Source: Candidatus Diapherotrites archaeon CG08_land_8_20_14_0_20_34_12
GTDB lineage: Archaea; Iainarchaeota; Iainarchaeia; Iainarchaeales; 0-14-0-20-34-12
Direction: 5' to 3'
Assembly (NCBI GenBank): GCA_002779065.1
Contig: PEXL01000032.1
Coordinates: 12,690 to 23,201, forward strand
Length of the DNA stretch: 10,512 nucleotides
Position numbers and translations under genes: made by a program. Below, piece by piece: positions 5,515 through 10,512 of this stretch; positions within the stretch are counted from its first letter, which is position 1, and each line of letters opens with the position of its first letter. The notes under the pieces are model-generated. The model searched no databases and was not told the origin of the DNA. It saw nothing but the letters and a program-made list of their open reading frames with translations.

Positions 5515-5579
5515 TGTGCTCAGTACTGGACTCAATCATCAACTTGAAGTTCAGATTCGACATACATCATCACAGCACA
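5515..5579 (-). ncRNA. Archaeal box C/D guide sRNA (2'-O-methylation guide)
   Basis: The minus strand reads, in order: stem TGTGC, one T, box C GTGATGA (5573-5567), a 12-nt guide TGTATGTCGAAT (5566-5555), box D' CTGA (5554-5551), a 9-nt spacer, box C' TGATGA (5541-5536), a 12-nt guide TTGAGTCCAGTA (5535-5524), box D CTGA (5523-5520), stem GCACA. All four boxes are exact and both guides have the 12-nt spacing required by archaeal L7Ae/Nop5/fibrillarin particles. By the box D plus five rule each guide would direct methylation of a G: in AUUCGACAUACA (fifth base) for D' and in UACUGGACUCAA (fifth base) for D. Targets, probably rRNA or tRNA, cannot be searched here. It lies 30 nt downstream of the EF-like gene on the same strand, with its own TATA-like element and a T7 tract. 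Confidence 0.88.
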
Positions 5580-5598
5580 GGAAGAATCTGATCAGAAG

Positions 5599-5608
5599 TA
5601 ATTAAAAT
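5599..5608 (-). promoter_or_regulatory. TATA-like element for the C/D sRNA
   Basis: ATTTTAATTA on the minus strand, centred about 24 nt before the predicted sRNA 5' end and directly after the stop codon of the EF-like gene. The sRNA could be transcribed alone or processed from the operon tail. Confidence 0.5.
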
Positions 5609-5609
5609 G

Positions 5610-6521
5610 CTAAAGGATAGTGCCTTTCCCAATTATTCTTGGTTTTCCATTTATGTCAATAAGTGCAATTTGTTCTCCTTTTTTGAAGGCTATTTCCTTG
5701 CTCAATTCAAGGCTTAATGGATTTAACTGCTTTACAATACAACCTACAATTTGCAATCTGCATTGCAGATGCAATTGCTGATTCTGCGCCAAATCCTTTT
5801 TGCAGAATTTATTTTTTTCAAATTGAATATTAATTGTTTTTGAAGCTTTGAATTCAGGATCTAATGTAAAGATAATTCCTCTGGAAAAATCCTCTACAGT
5901 TAATCCCTTTATTGCCAACCCAACACGGTCATTGCAATATGCATCAGGCCAATCCTTATCCTGCTTTTGTATTGTTTTAATAAATACTTCAATATTGTTT
6001 GGCAGGGCTTTAATATTGCTCATTTTAAGAATATTTCCATGGGTTAAAAAACCGAGAGCAACTGTGCCTACTCCCTTAACATCAAAGAGAGAATCTAAAT
6101 CAATAACTGCTTGTCCAGTTTTTTGTTTTAAATCAGCATTTGATAATGTTTCAAGAACATCTTCTTTGCTGATTTTTTGGTAATTTTTAACAGCTGAATT
6201 TTCAATTATTTTATTAAAAATATTTTCATCAACAGCATCGCCAATAATCAAAAAACCGTCTTTTTTTCCAAGAGAGTCAATTGCAACAATTATTTCGCCT
6301 AAGGCAGCATCAATTTTGTCTACCTGTAAAAGAACATAGTTTGACAAATGTAGCGCTTGTAATAATGAGTTTATCTTTTCAGGAAATCCTTTTGGGTAAA
6401 TAAAAGTCAATACCCTGTTATTATGAATCCTGTGGTAAAATTCAATGTCAGAATCATGCTCTTTTTTTCCAAACTCTTTTGCAAGATTTTCATTAAAGAT
6501 TGCACAATTAAGTGAGTTCAT
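5610..6521 (-). CDS. Degenerate EF-1A/SelB-like translation factor without GTPase motifs
   Basis: This 303-aa protein aligns by eye with the second beta-barrel domain of SelB/EF-Tu-type factors: VIDLDSLFDVKGVGTVALG (139-157), then IKTIQKQDKDWPDAY and DRVGLAIKGLTVEDFSRG (198-215). A third barrel-like C-terminal part ends LIDINGKPRIIGKGTIL (287-303), as in EF-1A domain III. The first 115 residues occupy the place of the G domain and keep an alpha/beta pattern (VLTFIYPKG, YVLLQVDKID, GFLIIGDAV), but there is no GxxxxGK[ST] P-loop, no DxxG and no NKxD, so GTP binding is unlikely. It is known that many archaea have such EF-1A-like paralogues; a role in translation or ribosome stress is inferred. 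It is last in a three-gene operon, 10 nt after corA, with AAGGTAAT before the ATG. Confidence 0.82.
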   Translation of the reverse strand: MNSLNCAIFNENLAKEFGKKEHDSDIEFYHRIHNNRVLTFIYPKGFPEKINSLLQALHLSNYVLLQVDKIDAALGEIIVAIDSLGKKDGFLIIGDAVDENIFNKIIENSAVKNYQKISKEDVLETLSNADLKQKTGQAVIDLDSLFDVKGVGTVALGFLTHGNILKMSNIKALPNNIEVFIKTIQKQDKDWPDAYCNDRVGLAIKGLTVEDFSRGIIFTLDPEFKASKTINIQFEKNKFCKKDLAQNQQLHLQCRLQIVGCIVKQLNPLSLELSKEIAFKKGEQIALIDINGKPRIIGKGTIL

Positions 6522-6531
6522 TTAAATTACC

Positions 6532-7497
6532 TTAAACCCATTTCTTTCTTTTTGCATAGAAGTAAAGTGTTGCAGTTGCAATTATCATTATTATTATTGC
6601 TTCAAAAAAGCCATAAGGAGAGGTAAGCTCTGGGATATATTTAAAGTTCATCCCATAAATTCCTGCAATTAAAGTTGGAACCATCAAAAGAAGCATCAAT
6701 ATCGTCAGCCTTTTCATTACAGTATTCAAATCATTATTTATTATTGCCAATTGATTTGAAACAGTTGTTTCATAAATTGTCAATGCATCTATTAGGCTTT
6801 CTTTTTGTGTGCTTAAAATATCAATTTGGTGTATTAAATTTTCGTAAATATCCTCAAGCAGTCCCATGCTTTCATTTGTCACTCTTATCACAGTAACCTC
6901 TTTTCTTATTGCAAAAACAATCTTTGCCGTGCTCCACAATCTTCTTGACATTTTATTAAGTTCCCTTTTTAGGTTAATTACATTTTGGATATTCTTTCCG
7001 CTGTTATACTCCAGTGCGGATACTTCCATTTTTGCAATGTTATCATCAAGATTGGCAAGAATATCATAATTTTCAGAAATATCCCGATCCAAAAAGTCAT
7101 AGATTAGGACTTCAATATCTTTTTTCTTTTCAGTTTCAAATTTCTCGCAAACATCATTAAAAATCACTGAAAAATATTTTTCCCCACTATTGGCAATAAT
7201 TATTATATTATTTTTTTCAATTACAAAAAGCACTCTGGCTCTTTGCATCTGGTTATTTTCAAGATAATAACTAATTAGGGTAAAAATTAAAGGATTGTTT
7301 GAATATTTTACTGATCTTGTTTCTTTTGAATATTTCTCAAGATATTTTTTATTTATTTTGAAATCTTCAGATATTGCTTTTAACTCAGCTTCGTTAGGGT
7401 TTGTAACAAGAATCCATTGCATTTCCGGATTTTTTAAATAAGTCAATCCAGAGCCTTTAGAACATTTTTCCTTTGAACAAGCCCAGTATTTTAACAT
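6532..7497 (-). CDS. corA: CorA-family divalent cation (Mg2+/Co2+) channel
   Basis: This 321-aa protein has the CorA layout: a cytoplasmic alpha/beta domain (about 1-140), a long helical stalk (about 140-263) with many charged residues, TM1 (about 265-281) ending in the signature YGMNF (GMN at 282-284), a short outside loop, TM2 (about 297-315), and the basic C-terminus AKRKKWV. CorA proteins are pentamers that conduct Mg2+ (and Co2+/Ni2+), gated by cytoplasmic metal. The N-terminus MLKYWACSKEKCSKGS has two Cys that are not usual. The loop after GMN (FKYIPELTSPYGFF) has a single Glu and resembles the CorA loop. It lies 8 nt after the rubrerythrin-like gene and 10 nt before the EF-like gene, so it is cotranscribed. 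The symbol denotes family membership, not proven orthology. Confidence 0.93.
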   Translation of the reverse strand: MLKYWACSKEKCSKGSGLTYLKNPEMQWILVTNPNEAELKAISEDFKINKKYLEKYSKETRSVKYSNNPLIFTLISYYLENNQMQRARVLFVIEKNNIIIIANSGEKYFSVIFNDVCEKFETEKKKDIEVLIYDFLDRDISENYDILANLDDNIAKMEVSALEYNSGKNIQNVINLKRELNKMSRRLWSTAKIVFAIRKEVTVIRVTNESMGLLEDIYENLIHQIDILSTQKESLIDALTIYETTVSNQLAIINNDLNTVMKRLTILMLLLMVPTLIAGIYGMNFKYIPELTSPYGFFEAIIIMIIATATLYFYAKRKKWV

Positions 7498-7505
7498 TTT
7501 TCCAC

Positions 7506-8057
7506 TTATTCCATTTTTTTAAGTATTTTGCTTTGCAGCTCCTTTTTTGCGCATTCTGTACATATGCTCAAATCATATAGAATATCATGCCCACAAATCC
7601 CGCATACACCATCTTTTTCGGTTTTTAATAAAAGTTTAACAAGCATTTTTTTCAAAACCTGTGAATGCAACTCTTCATTGTCTGCAAAAGCGTAAAAAAG
7701 CCTTTTTGCATTAGCAATCTGCAAAAAACTAGCGCATTGGGTATATCTCTTATATTGTTCTTCTTCGCTTTCAAGTGCTTTATTCAAGATACTTTTCATG
7801 TCCATTTTATTATTTATTTCAGAAGGTTTGAATGAATTTAGTCTTAAATCAAATTCTTTCATCTGTTCAGAAGTAAAATATTTTGAAATAAGTTTTTTCA
7901 ATCCTTCAAGATGGCTTTGTTCATTTGCTTCAAAAAGTACAAAGTATTTTTTAATTTCCTTATTCTCAGTAATCTTTGCTGCTGCATTGTAATTCTTTAT
8001 TGCCTGCATTTCTGCAAGTAATGCTTGAATTACACAATCCTTGTCACCTCTTTCCAT
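7506..8057 (-). CDS. Rubrerythrin-like diiron protein with C-terminal zinc/iron knuckles
   Basis: Residues 1-142 form a four-helix ferritin-like bundle with metal ligands in the expected places: E16 (ALLAEMQAIKNY), E46-x2-H49 (ANEQSHLEGL), a Glu cluster E96-E100 followed by Y102/Y105, and E128-x2-H131 (NEELHSQVL). C152-G-I-C155 and C166-T-E-C169 make a small rubredoxin-like site near the C-terminus. Rubrerythrins reduce hydrogen peroxide at the diiron site using electrons from the rubredoxin site. Here the Cys-to-Cys gap is 10 residues, much shorter than in true rubredoxin, so this part may bind zinc. It is the first gene of the operon with corA and the EF-like gene. AGGGG lies 7 nt before the ATG and the TATA element is shared with the divergent gene. 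Confidence 0.85.
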   Translation of the reverse strand: MERGDKDCVIQALLAEMQAIKNYNAAAKITENKEIKKYFVLFEANEQSHLEGLKKLISKYFTSEQMKEFDLRLNSFKPSEINNKMDMKSILNKALESEEEQYKRYTQCASFLQIANAKRLFYAFADNEELHSQVLKKMLVKLLLKTEKDGVCGICGHDILYDLSICTECAKKELQSKILKKME

Positions 8058-8096
8058 CTTTATTCCCCTAAGCTATATTGATAGAAGGGAGTACTC

Positions 8097-8111
8097 TTTT
8101 AAATATAATTT
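8097..8111. promoter_or_regulatory. Near-palindromic TATA element between divergent genes
   Basis: The stretch TTTTAAATATAATTT reads as a TATA box both ways. For the plus-strand gene it is centred about 28 nt before the ATG at 8132, fitting a leaderless mRNA. For the minus-strand operon it gives a start near 8077 and a leader of about 20 nt carrying AGGGG. Confidence 0.6.
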
Positions 8112-8131
8112 ACCTTAATTTTGACTATCTT

Positions 8132-9061
8132 ATGATAGACCTTTTCTTAATTGCTTTAACAATTTTAGGGTTAATGCTGTTTGAAACAATCAGCTCAATA
8201 GATAATGCTGTTGTGAATGCTGATGTCTTGTCCACAATGTCTGAAAGGGCAAGGAAATGGTTCTTACTCTGGGGCTTGATTATAGCAGTATTTCTAGTTA
8301 GGGGGTTACTGCCTTTACTTATTGTATGGTTGGCAAACCCAACTTTAACGCCTTTAGAAGCATTAACTGCAATGTTTAGCTCAAATCCGATGGTAATGCA
8401 ATCCATCGAATTGTCTAAACCAATTCTTTTAATCGGGGGAGGAGTCTTCCTTGTATTTTTGTTCTTCCACTGGCTTTTTATTGAGCCTAAGCATTATGGT
8501 TTGAAAGGAGAAGAAATAATACATAAAAAATATGGCTTGTGGTTTTTTGCAATTGTTTCAATCATGCTTTCCTTAATTGTCTGGTTTTCAATAAATAAAA
8601 ATCCCATGATGGCATTTGGTGCTGTTGTTGGTTCAACAGCATTTTTTATCACGCATGGTTTTAAAGAAAATGCTGAGGCAAAGGAGAAAGAAATGCTTAG
8701 CGGCAGCAATCTGAGTGACATGAGTAAGTTGCTTTATTTAGAAGTAATTGATGCTACTTTTTCAATTGATGGGGTTATTGGGGCGTTTGCATTCACACTT
8801 TCAGTTCCATTAATTATAATTGGAAATGGCCTAGGTGCCTTTGTTGTTAGGGAATTTACAATACATAATATTGAAACCGTTAAAAAATACAAATATTTGA
8901 AAAATGGAGCGATGTATTCAATCTTCTTTTTAGGCATGATAATGCTTTTAGATAGTTTCGGGATTGAAATTCCACAGTATGTTTCACCAATAATTACATT
9001 TGCAGTTATCGGCTATTTCTTTTTAAAATCAAAAAAAGCATTGGAAATAACGCAGAAATAA
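8132..9061 (+). CDS. TerC/DUF475-family integral membrane protein
   Basis: This 309-aa protein has about eight to nine membrane helices in two related halves. The first half has LFETISSIDNAVVNADVLS (E18, D24, N25) and the second YLEVIDATFSIDGVIGAFAF (E204, D207, D213), the acidic in-membrane motifs that mark TerC-type proteins and the DUF475 branch. The halves are separated by a cytosolic loop (about 117-136, IEPKHYGLKGEE) and a charged stretch (about 176-198). TerC relatives act in metal-ion efflux, notably manganese, and in loading of exported metalloproteins; the substrate here is inferred. A TTG at 8078 would add 18 residues, but ATG 8132 is chosen because the TATA element lies about 28 nt before it and there is no Shine-Dalgarno. 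It is divergent from the rubrerythrin/corA operon, which supports a metal or redox theme. Confidence 0.88.
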   Translation: MIDLFLIALTILGLMLFETISSIDNAVVNADVLSTMSERARKWFLLWGLIIAVFLVRGLLPLLIVWLANPTLTPLEALTAMFSSNPMVMQSIELSKPILLIGGGVFLVFLFFHWLFIEPKHYGLKGEEIIHKKYGLWFFAIVSIMLSLIVWFSINKNPMMAFGAVVGSTAFFITHGFKENAEAKEKEMLSGSNLSDMSKLLYLEVIDATFSIDGVIGAFAFTLSVPLIIIGNGLGAFVVREFTIHNIETVKKYKYLKNGAMYSIFFLGMIMLLDSFGIEIPQYVSPIITFAVIGYFFLKSKKALEITQK

Positions 9062-9080
9062 TGCGGCAGAAATAAAAAAA

Positions 9081-9112
9081 GATAATTGGCTTTATTGCCA
9101 ATTATTTATCTC
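9081..9112. terminator. Terminator hairpin between convergent genes
   Basis: ATAATTGGC (9082-9090) pairs with GCCAATTAT (9097-9105) across a 6-nt loop. It lies between the TerC-type gene and the convergent membrane-protein gene and is followed on the plus strand by T-rich sequence ending CTTTTT and flanked on the other side by an A7 run, so it can work in both directions. Confidence 0.65.
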
Positions 9113-9136
9113 TTACTTTTTGCGCTGAAATTATTT

Positions 9137-9679
9137 TCATCTTGCTTTGTGCACTGCAAACGCAATTGAGCATCCAATTAATGCTGTCACTAATTGCAAT
9201 CCGCTCATTGGCATCAGCAATGCTGCCGGTACAATATTAGCCAAAACAAGTGCAAATGTAGCTAATCCAATAAATGCTGATTTCATTATACTTGAGATTA
9301 CTGAACTTTTCCAATAATTAGCATGTTTGTTCAGATAAAAATATTTCATCCCATATATTATCAAAAAGTTTCCAATCCAAATGAATGGAATCAAATAAAT
9401 CAAGAATATGGTTAAATTTCCGAACATTAAGCCGGCAGCTAATACGCCTAAGCTAGGCATTAATGCTAAAGGAATTATTCTGTAGTTTTTTATGTACATT
9501 GCCGATAACACCAGCATTGTATTTACAATAGCCCCGGTCAAAATCTGATTGTGCCCTAAGATAATTGGGGTAAAGAATCCAAGCATTGCATAGAACAGGA
9601 GTTCAAACAACCCAAAACTATTCTTCAATACCTGCAAGGATATTATTTTCCTAAAATCAAAGAATTCATTATCGGACAT
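9137..9679 (-). CDS. ECF S-component-like integral membrane protein
   Basis: This 180-aa protein (start MSDNEFFDFRK) has about five to six membrane helices. The signature-like stretches are PIILGHNQILTGAIVNTMLV, a central PSLGVLAAGLMFG, LIPFIWIGNFLIIYGMKYF, and a C-terminal LMPMSGLQLVTALIGC. These resemble substrate-binding (S) subunits of energy-coupling-factor vitamin/metal transporters and a family often mislabelled as iron hydrogenase; no Cys cluster for a hydrogenase is present. No ATPase or T-subunit gene is in the window, so a shared ECF module would be needed. The frame extends to an ATG at 9721, but the ATG at 9679 is 25 nt downstream of the TATA-like CTTTTTAAAC (9709-9700), arguing for the shorter, leaderless form. 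Confidence 0.7.
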   Translation of the reverse strand: MSDNEFFDFRKIISLQVLKNSFGLFELLFYAMLGFFTPIILGHNQILTGAIVNTMLVLSAMYIKNYRIIPLALMPSLGVLAAGLMFGNLTIFLIYLIPFIWIGNFLIIYGMKYFYLNKHANYWKSSVISSIMKSAFIGLATFALVLANIVPAALLMPMSGLQLVTALIGCSIAFAVHKAR

Positions 9680-9812
9680 ATAAATGGAAAATGTAGATTC
9701 TAGTTTAAAAAGCTTGCGCATTTTTCAGACAAATAATTCGGTAATTGACTGTTGTTTTTGGCTTGTTTTTTGATTGATTGGTTTTATTAACTTTTACAAG
9801 TATGTTTTTTGT

Positions 9813-10205
9813 ATGCTTGAGTATCCTTCTATTGAAAAGGTCATTGAGTTTAATTTGCTGTCTTTGCATGTGATTAAGGCTAAAAAGGCTGATTCTCACC
9901 AAGTTTTAGGCTGGGCAAAGATTTCAAAAGTTCTTGAAACATGCAAAAACTGCCAAGGCGATGTTTTTGACAAGGCAGTTGTTTTGCTTAAGGGCTTGAT
10001 TCAAGCACATGCCTTTGCAAGTGGCAACAGGAGAACGGATTTTCTTATCGCAAAATATTTTCTTGTAATAAATGGTAAAAAGCTTCGGGTTGAAGACAAT
10101 CCTAAAAATGCTAAAGTGCTTTTGGGTGTTAGGGAAGGATTTTACTCCGATGCTGAGATTAAGGAGTGGATACTGCATGGCAAAATCAAGTCTTTTAAAA
10201 GATAA
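9813..10205 (+). CDS. Fic/Doc-family protein (putative nucleotidyl- or phosphotransferase)
   Basis: This 130-aa protein has the Fic core HAFASGNRR at residues 66-74, followed by TDFLIAKYFLVINGKKL, as in Doc (death-on-curing) toxins. H66 is the catalytic His, and G71, N72 and R74 form the anion hole. S70 replaces the acidic residue (Asp or Glu) that binds Mg2+ in most members, so activity could be altered. Fic proteins transfer AMP to target hydroxyls, while Doc phosphorylates EF-Tu. No (S/T)xxxE(G/N) inhibitory helix was seen in this protein. The ATG at 9813 is chosen over a TTG at 9774, since a TATA-like TTTATTAACT (9782-9791) lies about 27 nt before it. The last 29 nt overlap the next gene in another frame, indicating translational coupling typical of toxin-antitoxin pairs. 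It is divergent from the membrane protein at 9679. Confidence 0.85.
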   Translation: MLEYPSIEKVIEFNLLSLHVIKAKKADSHQVLGWAKISKVLETCKNCQGDVFDKAVVLLKGLIQAHAFASGNRRTDFLIAKYFLVINGKKLRVEDNPKNAKVLLGVREGFYSDAEIKEWILHGKIKSFKR

Positions 10206-10299
10206 TTCAAGATGCGAAATAGTTTCTGAAGAATTAGAAGAATTTTATAAGCTCATAAAAGGGCATGAAAAACTCTTGCAAGCGATTGGAGAATTGTAA
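10177..10299 (+). CDS. 40-aa protein overlapping the Fic gene, possible antitoxin
   Basis: It starts MAKSSLLKDNSRCEIVSEEL and ends KGHEKLLQAIGEL. It is acidic in the middle, with a clear amphipathic C-terminal helix (EELEEFYKLIKGHEKLLQAI). The ATG lies inside the Fic gene (29-nt overlap, +1 frame relative to it), with AAGGAG at 10161-10166 upstream. Size, order and overlap suit an antitoxin or an accessory subunit, but the sequence lacks the canonical Fic-inhibitory (S/T)xxxE(G/N) motif and has no evident DNA-binding domain. Its stop is 4 nt before the 3' end of the convergent tRNA-Tyr. The coding call rests on the overlap and helix quality. Confidence 0.65.
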   Translation: MAKSSLLKDNSRCEIVSEELEEFYKLIKGHEKLLQAIGEL

Positions 10300-10357
10300 A
10301 TAATCCCGCCTCCCTGACTTGCACAGGGGATTTCTCGGTTTCTGCTAAATTGCGGAA

Positions 10358-10382
10358 TGCCAACAGTGCATCCACTTTGGCA
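10358..10382. repeat. 10-bp hairpin with one bulge in the tRNA-Tyr intron
   Basis: TGCCAA (10358-10363) pairs with TTGGCA (10377-10382), and AGTG (10365-10368) with CACT (10373-10376), leaving a bulged C and a 4-nt loop. It is the only GC-balanced hairpin among the intron stem-loops. Confidence 0.85.
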
Positions 10383-10458
10383 CTCTTCAGCTTTTGAAGC
10401 TGATATTACAAACAGTCAATCTTTTAGAGAAGTTTTTCTCTTCTGGATAGACCGTAGA

Positions 10459-10487
10459 CTTTTCTCTTTTTAGAAAAAAGAGAAAAG
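10459..10487. repeat. Perfect 13-bp inverted repeat in the tRNA-Tyr intron
   Basis: CTTTTCTCTTTTT (10459-10471) pairs with its complement at 10475-10487, with a 3-nt loop. It is a pyrimidine/purine stem of the same type as those at 1514-1548 and 1626-1652, placed just after the 5' splice site. Confidence 0.95.
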
Positions 10488-10512
10488 GCTTAGAACTACA
10501 GCCGAGCGCTTT

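Larger units (their letters stand above)
10340..10495 (-). other. Intron of tRNA-Tyr, a chain of hairpins
   Basis: Four stem-loops occupy most of the intron: 10459-10487 (13 bp perfect, 3-nt loop, arm CTTTTCTCTTTTT), 10426-10441 (AGAGAA/TTCTCT), 10387-10403 (TCAGCTT/AAGCTGA) and 10358-10382 (TGCCAA+AGTG / CACT+TTGGCA, one bulged base). The first matches the first hairpin of the tRNA-Asp intron. No open reading frame or guide boxes were seen. Confidence 0.85.
10304..10512 (-). tRNA. tRNA-Tyr (anticodon GTA) with a 156-nt intron, 5' end cut by the window edge
   Basis: On the minus strand the 3' exon gives anticodon stem CCGAG (pairing with CTCGG at 10506-10502), T-stem CCCTG/CAGGG, acceptor 3' strand AGGCGGG and discriminator A at 10304. 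CCA is not encoded. G72 implies C1, the archaeal tyrosine identity pair. The 5' exon visible in the window ends CTGTAG, with GTA at 10499-10497. A bulge-helix-bulge is clear: CTGT (32-35) pairs with GCAG (10345-10342), flanked by 3-nt bulges AG^T and AA^A, so the intron is 10495-10340. The T-loop is TGCAAGT, so position 55 is G instead of U. The D-arm and acceptor 5' strand lie outside the window. Confidence 0.9.

Noticed and set aside
5524..5535. The D guide target UACUGGACUCAA resembles the anticodon arm of a tRNA-Leu(CAA).
   Set aside because: The methylated base would fall in the anticodon stem, an unusual place, and no such tRNA is in the window to compare. Left unassigned.
9137..9679. 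Iron hydrogenase label sometimes given to proteins of this type.
   Set aside because: The protein is all membrane helices with a single Cys and has no iron-sulfur or H-cluster motif.

Overview
The window looks like a piece of a small-genome, AT-rich archaeon, most likely of the DPANN group (Woesearchaeota/Pacearchaeota-like). That placement is an inference. The direct evidence for archaea is strong: two tRNA genes with introns at position 37/38 bounded by bulge-helix-bulge folds and without encoded CCA; a tRNA-Tyr whose acceptor arm ends in the archaeal G72 plus A73; a textbook archaeal box C/D guide RNA; and many genes with a TATA-like element about 25-30 nt before the start codon and no ribosome binding site, as expected for leaderless mRNAs. 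A minority of genes have a clear Shine-Dalgarno sequence (for example before 3375 and 5401).

Layout. 1-407 (-) is the 5' part of an unrecognised gene that runs off the window. 511-1464 (+) is a free-standing LAGLIDADG endonuclease with an N-terminal HTH, facing tail-to-tail an intron-containing tRNA-Asp(GTC) at 1472-1695 (-). Then all on the minus strand: an HD-GYP-type protein (1803-2882), a four-helix membrane protein (2968-3375), an unknown 138-aa protein (3533-3949), a 49-aa zinc-ribbon protein (4374-4523), a membrane-anchored winged-helix regulator (4636-5154), a 60-aa unknown protein (5219-5401), a C/D box sRNA (5515-5579), and a three-gene operon read in the order rubrerythrin-like protein (8057-7506), CorA-type metal channel (7497-6532), degenerate EF-1A/SelB-like protein (6521-5610). 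Divergent from the operon is a TerC-type membrane protein (8132-9061, +). It converges on an ECF S-component-like membrane protein (9137-9679, -), which is divergent from a Fic/Doc-family gene (9813-10205, +) that overlaps a 40-aa gene (10177-10299). The window closes inside an intron-containing tRNA-Tyr(GTA) (10304-10512, -).

How it fits together. Most genes appear to be single transcription units. The operon combines a diiron/zinc stress-type protein, a divalent-cation channel and a translation-factor derivative. The RNA side is the richest part: a two-guide methylation sRNA with its own promoter and terminator, and two tRNA genes whose introns are packed with perfect hairpins and share a polypyrimidine/polypurine stem-loop. 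Both tRNAs also lack the normally invariant U55 in the T-loop. Other points of interest are the HD-GYP domain in an archaeon, the overlapping Fic/small-protein pair whose Fic motif has Ser where an acidic residue is usual, and stem-loops that overlap stop codons.
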